DNA from: an uncultured Bacteroidota bacterium
GTDB lineage: Bacteria > Bacteroidota > Bacteroidia > UKL13-3
NCBI GenBank assembly: GCA_903850915.1
Contig: CAINMV010000015.1
Coordinates: 1 to 64,000, forward strand
Reading direction: 5' to 3'
Length of the DNA: 64,000 nt
In this document: positions 53,676 to 63,841 of the stretch, piece after piece
Layout of the letters: each line of letters opens with the position of its first letter
Numbering within the stretch: the stretch's first letter is position 1
Position numbers and translations under genes: made by a program
Notes under the pieces: generated by a model
Database searches by the model: none
What the model was told of the DNA's origin: nothing
Seen by the model: only the letters and a program-made list of their open reading frames with translations

Positions 53676-54427
53676 TTTGCGCCAGGATGTACACGTTGCA
53701 AGTATTGCATTTCGGAAAGCATATGTCCTAAATGTTCAGTGTGAATTCCATTACTGCCTCCTTTTATCACATTAAATCTTTCAGGAGTAAAGAGGTTTGC
53801 TTCACGCAATACCTCTTGCACGGCAAAGTTCCATTGTCCAAAAATATCATCCAAGCTAAAGCTAATACCTACTGAAATCAATTCGTGGTCAATATCATTC
53901 ATCACAAATAAATCATCGGTAAAACGCCATAATTCATTCAGTGCAAATTGAGCACGATTTTTGCTTTCTTCTGTGCCATTACCAAAACGTATAATCCATT
54001 CACTACTATGCCTAAAATGGTATTTCACTTCCTTCAAAGCCTTGGTGGCATAACCACTTAGGCTTTCATCATTACTATTCATTAATGCTTCACACATCAA
54101 GCGAGCGAAAGTTGAATATAAAAACTGCCTGACAATGGTAAACGCAAAATCTCCATTAGGCTGCTCTACAATTAAACTATTATAAAACTGCCTTTCGTTT
54201 CGTAAAAAAGCCAAATCATCCGCAGTAATATTGGCTTCTTTAAGTAATACTGCATATTCGTAAAGAGTTTCTGCTTGGCCAAAAAGATCAAGCGAAATGT
54301 TTGTCAAGGCAAGATCCTCTTCCAGTATAGGACCTCTGCTACACCACTCTGCCATACGCTGACCTAAAACTAAATTATTGTCGGCCAATCGCAAACAAAA
54401 ATTATATAAAGCATCTTTGGTTTTCAT
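53669..54427 (-). CDS. paaC: Phenylacetyl-CoA epoxidase subunit PaaC
   Basis: Ferritin-like structural partner of PaaA, 252 residues. It lies between paaB and paaD, overlapping paaD by 7 bp. Helical segments with LADNNLVLGQRMAEWCSRGPILEEDLALTNI and LGHMLSEMQYLQRVHPGAKW are typical. It forms the heterodimer that shapes the PaaA active site and has no complete metal site itself. Confidence 0.94.
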   Translation of the reverse strand: MKTKDALYNFCLRLADNNLVLGQRMAEWCSRGPILEEDLALTNISLDLFGQAETLYEYAVLLKEANITADDLAFLRNERQFYNSLIVEQPNGDFAFTIVRQFLYSTFARLMCEALMNSNDESLSGYATKALKEVKYHFRHSSEWIIRFGNGTEESKNRAQFALNELWRFTDDLFVMNDIDHELISVGISFSLDDIFGQWNFAVQEVLREANLFTPERFNVIKGGSNGIHTEHLGHMLSEMQYLQRVHPGAKW

Positions 54428-54435
54428 GAAATTTT

Positions 54436-54729
54436 TTAAAGATTATTAGTGCCTTTTGGCATTTTATAAAAATTTGGTTTTCGATATGTTTTATCTAAAG
54501 ATGGATCAAAGAATTCCTCCTCTTCGTCGCGCGTGGTAGCAACGATGCAATCTGTTGGAACTACCCATAAACTTCGACCTTCGTTTCGGCGCGTATACGT
54601 ATCACGCGCATTTTGGAGTGCCATCTTTTTATCTGCCGCATGCACACTGCCGGCATGCTCAAAGGGGCTGCCACTTTTAGTTTGTATAAATACTTCCCAT
54701 TGGGGAAACTGGTTATTGTTAATTTCCAT
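54436..54729 (-). CDS. paaB: Phenylacetyl-CoA epoxidase subunit PaaB
   Basis: A small 97-residue subunit with QWEVFIQTKSGSPFEHAGSVHA near the N-terminus and NARDTYTRRNEGRSLWVVP, both conserved PaaB segments. It helps assemble the PaaAC core. Gaps are 17 bp to paaA and 8 bp to paaC. Confidence 0.95.
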   Translation of the reverse strand: MEINNNQFPQWEVFIQTKSGSPFEHAGSVHAADKKMALQNARDTYTRRNEGRSLWVVPTDCIVATTRDEEEEFFDPSLDKTYRKPNFYKMPKGTNNL

Positions 54730-54746
54730 TGTCGTAATAATTAATG

Positions 54747-55691
54747 TTACTTAATTGTGGCTGGATTACTCATTTGTTTTGCTTCGAAGGCTAAAGCTGC
54801 TTCGCGAACCCACTGCCCTTCATTATGACATTTAATATGGTGACTTAAACGTTGATGATTACAAGGGCCATTTCCATTAACCACGTTTTTAAATTCTTCC
54901 CAGTTAATATCGCTAGTTTCCCAATGCAAGGTTTCCTTGTTGTATTTTAGATTGGCATCAGGAACTTTTAAACCAATATGATGGGCTTGCTCCACCGTAC
55001 GATCAATAAAGCGTTGACGAAGTCTATCGTTACTTTCTACTTTTATTTTCCATTGCATGGAATCCTTGCTATTGGGTGAATCTGTATCGTGTGGACCAAA
55101 CATCATTAAAGACGGCTCCCACCATCTATTCATGGCATCTTGTGCCATTTCCTTTTGCGCTTCAGTCCCATTCATCATTTTAGCCATTATCTCATAGCCT
55201 TGTCGTTGATGAAAGCCTTCTTCTTTGCATATGCGGAGCATTGCACGCGCGTATGGGCCATAGGAACATTTAGCAAGCATCGTTTGATTTACGATAGCTG
55301 CACCATCGACAAGCCAGCCAACGGCACCAATATCAGCCCAGGTAAGTACAGGGTAATTAAAGATACTAGAATATTTAGCTTTGCCTTTGTGAAGCATATC
55401 GATCATTTCAGATCGATCCAGACCCAAAGTTTCGGCAGCCGAATATAGATAAAGACCATGCCCTGCCTCATCTTGAATTTTGGCTAATAATATTTTCTTA
55501 GCACGGAGTGATGGAGCTCTAAGCACCCAATTTGCCTCCGGTTGCATACCAATTATTTCTGAATGCGCATGCTGCGAAATTTGTCTAAACAACGTTTTAT
55601 GATAGCCCTCTGGCATCCAATCCTTTGGTTCAATTTTCTCATCAGCATCTATACGTTGCTGAAATTTAATTAGTTTTTGATCTTCTGTCAT
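54747..55691 (-). CDS. paaA: Phenylacetyl-CoA epoxidase catalytic subunit PaaA
   Basis: Di-iron monooxygenase of 314 residues that epoxidises the ring of phenylacetyl-CoA. The conserved [19 protein letters not shown] and [17 protein letters not shown] segments carry di-iron ligands (EAGH), and [14 protein letters not shown] gives the second site. I chose ATG 55691 ([11 protein letters not shown]), 13 bp after the hpd stop; an upstream in-frame start would run into hpd. No paaE reductase gene is in the window. Confidence 0.95.
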   Translation of the reverse strand: MTEDQKLIKFQQRIDADEKIEPKDWMPEGYHKTLFRQISQHAHSEIIGMQPEANWVLRAPSLRAKKILLAKIQDEAGHGLYLYSAAETLGLDRSEMIDMLHKGKAKYSSIFNYPVLTWADIGAVGWLVDGAAIVNQTMLAKCSYGPYARAMLRICKEEGFHQRQGYEIMAKMMNGTEAQKEMAQDAMNRWWEPSLMMFGPHDTDSPNSKDSMQWKIKVESNDRLRQRFIDRTVEQAHHIGLKVPDANLKYNKETLHWETSDINWEEFKNVVNGNGPCNHQRLSHHIKCHNEGQWVREAALAFEAKQMSNPATIK

Positions 55692-55704
55692 TTTAATATA
55701 TGAA

Positions 55705-56865
55705 TTAAAGAGTTCCTCTTCTTGCTTGTTCTGCTTCAATACTTTCAAATAAAGCTTGAAAATTGCCTTTTCCAAACGACCGCGCTCCTTTACGTTGAAT
55801 AATCTCAAAAAATAGAGTAGGCCTATCTTCTACTGGTTTGGTAAAAATCTGCAACAAATATCCTTCCTCGTCTCGATCCACCATTATTCCCCATTTTTTT
55901 AATACTTCCATATCCTCGTCAATAATTCCAACACGATTTTTTACAGTGTCGTAATATGTTCCTGGAACAAATAAAAATTCAACACCACGTTTGCGCATCT
56001 CAGAAATGGTAAACACAATATCGTCAGTTGCCACAGCGATATGTTGGCATCCTGCCCCATTATAAAAATCCAAGTATTCTTCAACCTGTGATTTCTTTTT
56101 ACCTTTTGCTGGCTCGTTTATTGGAAACTTAATAAAGCCATTACCGTTGGTCATTACCTTGCTCATTAACGCCGTAAATTCTGTGGAGATATCGTTATCG
56201 TCGAAGGTAATAAGATTATAAAAACCCATTACTTCGGCATAAAATTTACTCCACACATTCATGTCCCCTAATTCTACATTACCTACCATATGGTCGATGT
56301 ACTTTAATCCAGTTGTGGCAGGTTGATATTCTGTTTTCAACTTCTCATAACCGGGAAGAAAGGCGCCGTTGTAATTTTTACGTTCAATAAAAACATGAAC
56401 AGTATCGCCATAGGTATGAATTCCTGAACGACGAATCTCACCGTTGGCATCGGTAATGGTTTCTGGCTGCAAATAAGGCTTTGCGCCTCGTTTTACAGTT
56501 TGTTCAAAAGCATCATAGGCATCATCCACCCAAAGTGCAATTACCTTAACACCATCGCCATGATTGTTAATATGGGAAGCAATGTCACTATCTTTTATGA
56601 GCGGCGTTGTAAGTATCAACCGTATCTTACCTTGTTGCAAAACATACGACGTGCGATCGCGAACACCAGTTTCTAAACCTGCATAGGCCAAATCCTGAAA
56701 CCCTAGTGCTGTTTTATAGTAGTGCGCCGACTGCTTGGCATTACCCACATAAAGTTCAACATAATCTGTTCCAAGCAAAGGTAAAAAATCCTGTGCTTTT
56801 TCGAAGATTTTTGTTGTTTCAGAATAATTGAAATTCTTAACGCCGGTGAGATCCTTGGTGTACAT
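55705..56865 (-). CDS. hpd: 4-Hydroxyphenylpyruvate dioxygenase
   Basis: Iron dioxygenase of 386 residues converting 4-hydroxyphenylpyruvate to homogentisate in tyrosine catabolism. Two vicinal-oxygen-chelate domains are seen; the iron ligands are in [23 protein letters not shown] and [13 protein letters not shown]. The upstream gene hmgA acts on its product, and paaA follows after 13 bp, an unusual coupling of two aromatic pathways. Confidence 0.96.
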   Translation of the reverse strand: MYTKDLTGVKNFNYSETTKIFEKAQDFLPLLGTDYVELYVGNAKQSAHYYKTALGFQDLAYAGLETGVRDRTSYVLQQGKIRLILTTPLIKDSDIASHINNHGDGVKVIALWVDDAYDAFEQTVKRGAKPYLQPETITDANGEIRRSGIHTYGDTVHVFIERKNYNGAFLPGYEKLKTEYQPATTGLKYIDHMVGNVELGDMNVWSKFYAEVMGFYNLITFDDNDISTEFTALMSKVMTNGNGFIKFPINEPAKGKKKSQVEEYLDFYNGAGCQHIAVATDDIVFTISEMRKRGVEFLFVPGTYYDTVKNRVGIIDEDMEVLKKWGIMVDRDEEGYLLQIFTKPVEDRPTLFFEIIQRKGARSFGKGNFQALFESIEAEQARRGTL

Positions 56866-57016
56866 TTTAATTAAAATTTATTTTTCGTAAAATTGTCGAG
56901 ATAGATAGCCTTGTTTTTGGCTTTGACTACTGACAATATGTTTTATTTTTAAAAGCGACTCGCTTTTTTGCCTTCAAATAAAATCATGATTGAGAATTTT
57001 TAATTATAGGGCAAAA

Positions 57017-58183
57017 TTAGGTGTTTTTTGTGAGCCATGAATGATAATAATCGGCATTTTCAATTTTTAATGCCTCTTTCGTAATCTTAACAGGATTAAA
57101 AGGGTCTATCATCACCGCCAATTCATTCGTTTCTTTCTTTCCTATACTGCGTTCTATGGCTCCGGGATGTGGCCCATGTGGTATTCCACCTGGATGTAGG
57201 GTAATTTGGCCCTTTTGAATGTTATTTCGGCTCATAAAATCACCATCTACGTAATACAATAATTCATCGCTATCGATATTGCTATGGTGATAGGGTGCCG
57301 GAATAGCATTTGGATGATAATCGTACAAACGAGGAACAAAGGAACAAACCACGAAATTACGAGCCTGAAACTGCTGATGAATCGGTGGTGGCATGTGAAT
57401 GCGGCCTGTGATAGGCTCAAAATTGAATATAGAAAAGGCATACGGATAGCAACATCCGTCATAGCCTACCAAATCGAAAGGATGGGTTTCATAGACATAC
57501 GGATAAATTAACCCTCGTTTTTTGATGTTTATTAAAAAATCGCCCTTTTCATCTCTCGTTTCCAAGGAGTGGGGGAACTTAAAATCACGTTCACAAAAGG
57601 GCGAGTTCTCCATAAACTGACCATATTGATTTCGATAACGCGCCGGGGTTTCAATAGCGCTATGCGATTCAATAAACAGCAACTTATTATCGGAGGTGTT
57701 AAAATGAATCTGATATATAGTGCCTCTTGGAATAATGATATAATCCCCATATTCAAAGTCAACGCTTCCATACATGCTTTTTAACACACCCGATCCCCTA
57801 TGCACAAATAGCATTTCATCGGCATCAGCATTTTTAAAAAAGTAGTCGGTTATGCTTTTACTTGGAGAGGCTAAACCAATATGAAGATCGTCATTAACAA
57901 AAAGCACCTTGCGACTCGCGATATAATCATCTTCCGGAGCAACTTCGAATCCAGAGAAACTTCGCGCTTGGAGATTGTCCTCAATTACAATTTCTGGACG
58001 AACACTATATGACTGACCATGTTCTTTAACTAAGGTGGGTGGATTCAGATGATAAACTAAAGATGATACTCCAGCAAAGCCTTCGGTTCCGAAGAGCTCC
58101 TCATGATATAATTTTCCATTGGGCTGACGATAAACAATATGGCGCTTGTTAGGGATTTTTCCTAAACGATGGTATAAGGGCAT
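57017..58183 (-). CDS. hmgA: Homogentisate 1,2-dioxygenase
   Basis: Cupin-type iron dioxygenase of 388 residues that opens the homogentisate ring to maleylacetoacetate. Conserved segments are HMPPPIHQQF (His ligand region), MFVHRGSGVL and the terminal ITLHPGGIPHGPHPG. ATG 58183 (MPLYHRLGKIPNKRH) fits the family start; the in-frame ATG at 58210 adds 9 residues. It is 151 bp upstream of hpd on the same strand and should share regulation. No fumarylacetoacetase gene is in the window. Confidence 0.94.
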   Translation of the reverse strand: MPLYHRLGKIPNKRHIVYRQPNGKLYHEELFGTEGFAGVSSLVYHLNPPTLVKEHGQSYSVRPEIVIEDNLQARSFSGFEVAPEDDYIASRKVLFVNDDLHIGLASPSKSITDYFFKNADADEMLFVHRGSGVLKSMYGSVDFEYGDYIIIPRGTIYQIHFNTSDNKLLFIESHSAIETPARYRNQYGQFMENSPFCERDFKFPHSLETRDEKGDFLINIKKRGLIYPYVYETHPFDLVGYDGCCYPYAFSIFNFEPITGRIHMPPPIHQQFQARNFVVCSFVPRLYDYHPNAIPAPYHHSNIDSDELLYYVDGDFMSRNNIQKGQITLHPGGIPHGPHPGAIERSIGKKETNELAVMIDPFNPVKITKEALKIENADYYHSWLTKNT

Positions 58184-58356
58184 GATTATTAATTTCCACA
58201 AATGAAACAACTACGTCGCCTATGTTTCATGACTTATATCATAAAGGGATATGACCTTTCTCATAAAAAGAATGAAAGAACTAAAACGGCAAAACCAGTC
58301 TAGGAATAAAGCCAAATATCAAGTATTATTTTCACTATGTGCACTTGCAATTTATT

Positions 58357-58364
58357 TACCTTTG
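58357..58364 (+). promoter_or_regulatory. -7 box before PhnB-like gene
   Basis: TACCTTTG matches TAnnTTTG, 55 bp before ATG 58420. No ideal -33 TTG is seen. Confidence 0.45.
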
Positions 58365-58419
58365 CATTATACTTTTTTTAATTCCTATTCTTTATTGCAT
58401 TCCATTATCAGCAAAATAG

Positions 58420-58908
58420 ATGTCTTTAATACTTAAAAAAAATAAAATTGTACCCTTCCTTTGGTTTGATAATAACCTAGAAGATGCATTAGACTTTTAT
58501 ACTACGGTTTTTACAAACTCCAAAGTGAGCAATGTTTCTCGGGTCGGGAAAACTACGGATAGTCCGGGAGCAATTACAAACGCCACATTTGAATTAGATG
58601 GCCAATGTTTTTATGCGTTAAATGGAGGGCCCATGTTTAAATTTACAGAAGCAGTTTCCTTTTTTGTTCACTGCGAAAACCAAGCAGATGTTGATTATTA
58701 TTGGGAGAAACTATCCGAAGGCGGTGTTACGTCACGATGTGGATGGCTAAAGGACAGATTCGGATTATCGTGGCAAATTATCCCAAATACCTTGGGAGAG
58801 TTGATGCGTGATTCTGATCGTGAAAAAGCGAATAGAGTAATGCAGGCCATGCTTAGCATGAGTAAGATAGATATTGCTGATTTACAACGAGCCTATCATG
58901 GGCATTAA
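58420..58908 (+). CDS. PhnB-like VOC-family protein
   Basis: A 162-residue single-domain vicinal-oxygen-chelate protein of the PhnB/3-demethylubiquinone-methyltransferase-like family. KIVPFLWFDNNLEDALDFYTTVF opens the domain, FELDGQCFYALNGGPMF and DRFGLSWQIIP follow, and the C-terminal helix AMLSMSKIDIADLQRAY is typical. Such small proteins are often annotated as glyoxalase-like; the reaction is unknown. Confidence 0.85.
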   Translation: MSLILKKNKIVPFLWFDNNLEDALDFYTTVFTNSKVSNVSRVGKTTDSPGAITNATFELDGQCFYALNGGPMFKFTEAVSFFVHCENQADVDYYWEKLSEGGVTSRCGWLKDRFGLSWQIIPNTLGELMRDSDREKANRVMQAMLSMSKIDIADLQRAYHGH

Positions 58909-58988
58909 AAATGCACTAACATTATCCGATGCACCAAAGCATTCGTCTTATCTTTGAGTTTTTTATTCGCCTTCAACGATACTTTTTT

Positions 58989-60662
58989 TTAAAACGTAAA
59001 AGCGACGCCTCCTAAAATTGCGAGTTTATATACTGGATAATTTAACCATCTGCGGTAAGCTTGATTGGTGAGGTTATTACCATTTAAAAACACAGCAATC
59101 ATTTTATTATAACGATACTCTAACGCAATATTTAAATCAATAATTGCTGGCAATTTAACTGCGTCATTATTTAATGAAACCTTCGTAGAATCGCGGTACT
59201 CGAAATTTTTACCGTAACGCTCTCCCAAATAATATCCAGTTACCTTGGCAGTAAATTTGTTTTTATAGTTGTACTGAAAATTTAGCTTTGCGTCGATATT
59301 TGGCATATTCCAATAATACTTCTGATCATCGGTATGATAATTATGATATCCAAATTCTAGAGTAGACTTAAAGGCTTCAGCCCATTGCAACTGTAATGTT
59401 GCCTTTACATTAAAGATATCTACGTTATCATATATAACTTTATATTTTCTTAGCACCGAAGTATCACCCAAAAACATTGGCATGTTAATATAATTACCCA
59501 AATCGGCCTCTACCCCAAAAGCAGCCTTAGAGCTAATGCTGCCCCAGATGCCTAAAAACAATCGACTCTTTACATTCGTATATTTCAAATCAATCGATGT
59601 ATCTATAAATGGATTTTGCTTGATAATCGAGGCATATGTATTTTGCATAAGTCCTCTTTCGATTCCCATGTGTGCAATTAATTTATTTTCGATAAGCTTT
59701 ACTTTGAAGTCCGCATAAGGGAACCAGTGCAATTTACCGCCAGTTGAATCGTGATATAATGTGCTATTAAATCCAACATTCAGCGTTAGCCTGCCATAAT
59801 CGAGAAACCACCTTGGGTTTAAGTCAACGAACAGGCGACTTGAAACAGTATCTTTTCCAAATGAGGTGGTAGTAATGCGCAAAGGGAGTGTTAATAAATG
59901 TGCCTTAACCATCTTCTTCACCTCTCCATTTAAACTCAAATAATTCTCTTTATTTCCAAATTTGTCGTTTTGAAAATAGTAATCCAAACCTCCACCATAC
60001 GTAAAGTCGTTTAATGCTTTTCCTTTTTTTACATAAGATCCACCAACACTAATATTATTATAAACATTTCGAGAAGTATCCATACCTACCTTGTTGCTAT
60101 CCGGACTAAAACCATACCAATTAATTCGATTGCGCAAATAACCACCATGTACGTTAATATTAGATAGTGGCGATATATTGTAGGTGAAGTGAGCCCCTGC
60201 ATCATGATCTGTAAACAGCTGATTCAGCGGCTTATACTCGCCACTTAAAAACTTATAACGCATCCCATAATCTAAATTTTTTGACCTCGTGTTGTTTAAA
60301 TATGTTTCGAACAATGGCATCTGATACATTCCAAAGCCAAGGCGTGTATAGTTTCCATACAATTTCTCATTTTCTTTAGTGTTGTAGGTTTGCGCTCGCG
60401 CAGGTATAATTTCTGGTTTCGTTTTATACTTCTTATCATCGAGCGGATAGGTAAGCGTTGGTGGATTTAATTTCGGTGGATCCACTTGGGGATTATAATC
60501 CACTTTAATTGCTTCTGTAAGTACAATATTTGCATCACCGAGTACTACGATTCTAACATCTTCAAGTGAATCCTGCGCATTAACATTACCTATGGTAAGC
60601 AAAAACGCTAATAATACTAACGTTTTAAATTTTATCTGATTACGTTTTAGCATACTTCTCAT
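58989..60662 (-). CDS. Outer-membrane beta-barrel protein
   Basis: A 557-residue outer-membrane protein. Signal peptide (up to VNAQ at about 30), a short N-terminal segment rich in Pro/Lys, then a beta-barrel with alternating aromatic strands and a C-terminal aromatic residue (VAFTF). NLTNQAYRRWLNYPVYK near the end is typical of the last strands of TonB-dependent receptors, but the N-terminal plug and TonB box are missing. Three bp downstream of a TPR gene, so the two are co-transcribed. Alternative start: ATG 60653. Confidence 0.75.
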   Translation of the reverse strand: MRSMLKRNQIKFKTLVLLAFLLTIGNVNAQDSLEDVRIVVLGDANIVLTEAIKVDYNPQVDPPKLNPPTLTYPLDDKKYKTKPEIIPARAQTYNTKENEKLYGNYTRLGFGMYQMPLFETYLNNTRSKNLDYGMRYKFLSGEYKPLNQLFTDHDAGAHFTYNISPLSNINVHGGYLRNRINWYGFSPDSNKVGMDTSRNVYNNISVGGSYVKKGKALNDFTYGGGLDYYFQNDKFGNKENYLSLNGEVKKMVKAHLLTLPLRITTTSFGKDTVSSRLFVDLNPRWFLDYGRLTLNVGFNSTLYHDSTGGKLHWFPYADFKVKLIENKLIAHMGIERGLMQNTYASIIKQNPFIDTSIDLKYTNVKSRLFLGIWGSISSKAAFGVEADLGNYINMPMFLGDTSVLRKYKVIYDNVDIFNVKATLQLQWAEAFKSTLEFGYHNYHTDDQKYYWNMPNIDAKLNFQYNYKNKFTAKVTGYYLGERYGKNFEYRDSTKVSLNNDAVKLPAIIDLNIALEYRYNKMIAVFLNGNNLTNQAYRRWLNYPVYKLAILGGVAFTF

Positions 60663-60665
60663 TTT

Positions 60666-63653
60666 TTATTTACCTTCTATGTCTTTAATTTTTTGATCTA
60701 CTATTGCTTTAATTTCAGCATCATCCGAATTCTCAAAAATACTTTGGTAGGTTGCTCGAGCTTGAAAATAATCCAACTGTGCCAAATAGCTATCACCCAA
60801 TACGATGAAAGCCTTGGCAGTCCATTTGTCGTAAGAAGAATATCTATCATTCATTTCCATCACCGCTTTTTTACATGCTTTATAATCCTTATTTTGATAA
60901 TAAATCCACGTGATATTATATTTTGCTTCAGCCCCCATCACATTTTTCGACACTTTAACCACACTTATAAATTCTTCGAGTGCCTTATTTAATTCATTAT
61001 TTGCTACATAGTTTCTGCCAAGGTAAAGATGCGCCTCTGTTTTTTGCTCCACGCTAGATTGCTCGTAGCTTAACAGTTTCTTGCATGCATCAGAAGTTTC
61101 TTGTTTTTTGCCAAGTATATTCGCGCAACGCATCTGGCCAAGATAACTTACCACTAAATTTTCTTTTCCGTTGGCATATTTTTCAAACTCAAGATAATAG
61201 CTAAATGCCTTTTCATAATCCTTGTTATTATAACATATAAATGCTGAGTTTCTGTAGCTTCGTTCTAAGTAATCGGCACGATTCGAAGTCATTAAAAACT
61301 CATAGGCACGGAGTGCTTTATCATATATTTTCTCCTTATAAGCACAGTCTGCTAGATAATAATTGGCTTTGATGATGAAGATCCCATTAGGAAATTTATT
61401 TGTGTAATTTTCGAAATCGGTAACGCTAATCTTACAATCATTTTTATTTAATCTGTTCAATGCAGCCTCATAGGTTATGGAGTCTTCGCGTGCGCTGCTA
61501 AAATCACCATTGTTTAACGACTTGATGTAGGCGATATATTCTTCACTCTCGCCATTTGCAATATAGATATCTTCGATACCATCCAAAGCCACTTTTGCAT
61601 AATCAGATCCAGGATATTTCTCAACAACAATTTTAAATTCATTCAATGCATCTGTATTATTTTTTGCACTTAAATATGAAGATGCTAAGTTTAAATGAGC
61701 TTTAGACAATAGAGGGCTTTTATTGAAGTTGTCCACCAAGTATTCATAGGCTTTAATGGCATTATCGTATTGCCCTTGGAGGTTTCGAGTATCCGCAATT
61801 TCAAATATAGCATCATCGTTGTAAGTGCTCTTCGGATATTCTTTCGCAATTCGTTTAAGTGCGTTTACTTTCTCCTCTTGCTTATTTTGTAAGCCGAGAA
61901 TCATCGCACGCTGAAATAATGCATAATCTGCCGCATTCGATTTTTTAGAGATGACATAATCGTAATTATCGAGGGCGTCATCATACTTTTTCAAAATGAA
62001 ATTACAATCAGCGCTTCGCATATTCGCATCCAAATAAACATCCGGAGTTTTATCATAATAATTATCTACCTGTAAATATTTTTTAAAGAAACCCAAGGCT
62101 GTTTTATAATCCTGCTTTTGAAAATAGCAATAGGCGAGGTTATAGTAGGAATTATTTCCAAAGATATTTTCTTGAGCTTCACCGATGGCCTGAAATTTCT
62201 TAATATTCGTTATCGCCTCATCATAATTTTTATTTTTAAAATTCATTTCACCCATATAATAAAAGCACCAAGCTTTGGTGGTTTTGTCAAAATCGTAGTT
62301 CAACGATTTTTTAAAGTAAACGAGAGCATCGGTATAGTTTTTATCTTCAAACAACTCCTGAGCACGATAGAAGGTAAGCTTTTGATAGGCTTGCTTTAAA
62401 GCCAAATTCTTAATTTTAATACTTTCTAGAAGGTCAATAGCCGCTTTATAGTTTTTTGTAGTTAAAAAGAGTTGACTAAGCAAACCTTTGGCTTCATCGT
62501 TGTAATCGCTAGAAGCATAGTCGTCGATAAACTGCTGTAATGCTTTTATGGCTTCATTTTGAAAGGCTGTTTCATACGATAATTTAGCGTAGTTAAATAC
62601 CGATTTCTCTTTTACTTTAGCATCGAAATCATATTTAGACGCATTCATAAATGCGATACGAGCATTCTCTTTTTTATTCAATGCCAAAAAGCAACTTCCA
62701 AGAATATAATTGGCTGTTTGCGCCATCTCTGTTTTTCCGCTACTCACCTTACTCAATTCTGGATATGCTTTTTCATATTCCTTGTTTTTAAAATAGGTAT
62801 AACCCAATTCAAAATAATCCTCATCTAATAGTTGAGTTCCGCTCAAATGATGTTCTTCGAGATATGGCTGCGCCTTTTCATAATCGCCTTTCTGATAGAA
62901 TGATTTACCAACGTAGGGAAGTAAGTCGTGCTTAATTTTCACATCCGAAATGGTATCGGCATAACGAATAACCTGGTCATACTTTTCTTGAGTATAATAA
63001 ATTTGAGCGATAAACACCGGAACTGTCTTTCCAAATTGTTTATTGTTGTGCAACGGAATAAAATATTTTAAAGCGGCATCGTATTTTTCCTCAGTGAAGT
63101 TGATGTAACCGATATAGTAATTTGAGGCTGCGCTATATTTGTTTCGAGAGGATGAAAGCTGCTGAAAATATGACTTTGCCTTACTAAATTCTTTTTGTTG
63201 GAAATTAGAGTATCCCGCCATAAATCGAAATTCTATAATTTGTTCATTAGAAAGCTGACCTATATCGGTGCTGTTAATATATTGAAGGGCCTTCTTTAAC
63301 TCCTTATTTTTAAAATAATACCTAGCCTGGTAATACGAAGCCAAGCCCATTTTCGGGCTTTCTGCATGTTCACGTTCAAAGTTGGCTAATAATTCTGCTG
63401 CATCAGTTCGACCGAGTTCGAGCGCACAAAGTGCATGATAAAATTCGGCATCCGTTTTAAGAACATTATCCGTGGTTTGAGCTTCCACAGCAATAAAGCG
63501 CTCCTGTGCCGATCCATATTTCTCCTTGCTAAACAGCTCCTCCGCATCATGATAAATTCTGAGAGGATCCGTATTGATCAAGGTTTTTTGAGCAACTGCA
63601 TTGCCTAAAAATATAAGTTGCAGAATAAAAATTATACCTGTGTATCTCTTCAT
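60666..63653 (-). CDS. Large TPR-repeat protein
   Basis: A 995-residue exported protein. Signal peptide (MKRYTGIIFILQLIFLGNAVAQ), then about 25 tetratricopeptide repeats across the whole length, with motifs such as YNLAYCYFQKQDYKTALGFFKKYL and YYMGEMNFKNKNYDEAITNIKKF. TPR arrays mediate protein-protein contacts, so this may scaffold an envelope complex with the outer-membrane protein encoded 3 bp downstream. The partner identity is unknown. Confidence 0.85.
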   Translation of the reverse strand: MKRYTGIIFILQLIFLGNAVAQKTLINTDPLRIYHDAEELFSKEKYGSAQERFIAVEAQTTDNVLKTDAEFYHALCALELGRTDAAELLANFEREHAESPKMGLASYYQARYYFKNKELKKALQYINSTDIGQLSNEQIIEFRFMAGYSNFQQKEFSKAKSYFQQLSSSRNKYSAASNYYIGYINFTEEKYDAALKYFIPLHNNKQFGKTVPVFIAQIYYTQEKYDQVIRYADTISDVKIKHDLLPYVGKSFYQKGDYEKAQPYLEEHHLSGTQLLDEDYFELGYTYFKNKEYEKAYPELSKVSSGKTEMAQTANYILGSCFLALNKKENARIAFMNASKYDFDAKVKEKSVFNYAKLSYETAFQNEAIKALQQFIDDYASSDYNDEAKGLLSQLFLTTKNYKAAIDLLESIKIKNLALKQAYQKLTFYRAQELFEDKNYTDALVYFKKSLNYDFDKTTKAWCFYYMGEMNFKNKNYDEAITNIKKFQAIGEAQENIFGNNSYYNLAYCYFQKQDYKTALGFFKKYLQVDNYYDKTPDVYLDANMRSADCNFILKKYDDALDNYDYVISKKSNAADYALFQRAMILGLQNKQEEKVNALKRIAKEYPKSTYNDDAIFEIADTRNLQGQYDNAIKAYEYLVDNFNKSPLLSKAHLNLASSYLSAKNNTDALNEFKIVVEKYPGSDYAKVALDGIEDIYIANGESEEYIAYIKSLNNGDFSSAREDSITYEAALNRLNKNDCKISVTDFENYTNKFPNGIFIIKANYYLADCAYKEKIYDKALRAYEFLMTSNRADYLERSYRNSAFICYNNKDYEKAFSYYLEFEKYANGKENLVVSYLGQMRCANILGKKQETSDACKKLLSYEQSSVEQKTEAHLYLGRNYVANNELNKALEEFISVVKVSKNVMGAEAKYNITWIYYQNKDYKACKKAVMEMNDRYSSYDKWTAKAFIVLGDSYLAQLDYFQARATYQSIFENSDDAEIKAIVDQKIKDIEGK

Positions 63654-63841
63654 GATAATGTAGTAACGATGGTGCTTTCGATTTATTTTGTAAAGGTTAA
63701 AAAAGCCTTACACTTACCAAAGAAGGCATTGGTGCAATTTTGTGTTGATAAGAGGTACTTTGTATAGTAAAATATCCTTTGCCAGATTGCCAAACGTTGA
63801 ATTTTAATTCACTAATATTGCAAGCTAAAGATTTGACCTCC

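Noticed and set aside
58251-58436. 61-codon plus-strand frame between hmgA and the PhnB-like gene
   Set aside because: It holds the -7 box TACCTTTG of the downstream gene and overlaps its start; no family resemblance.
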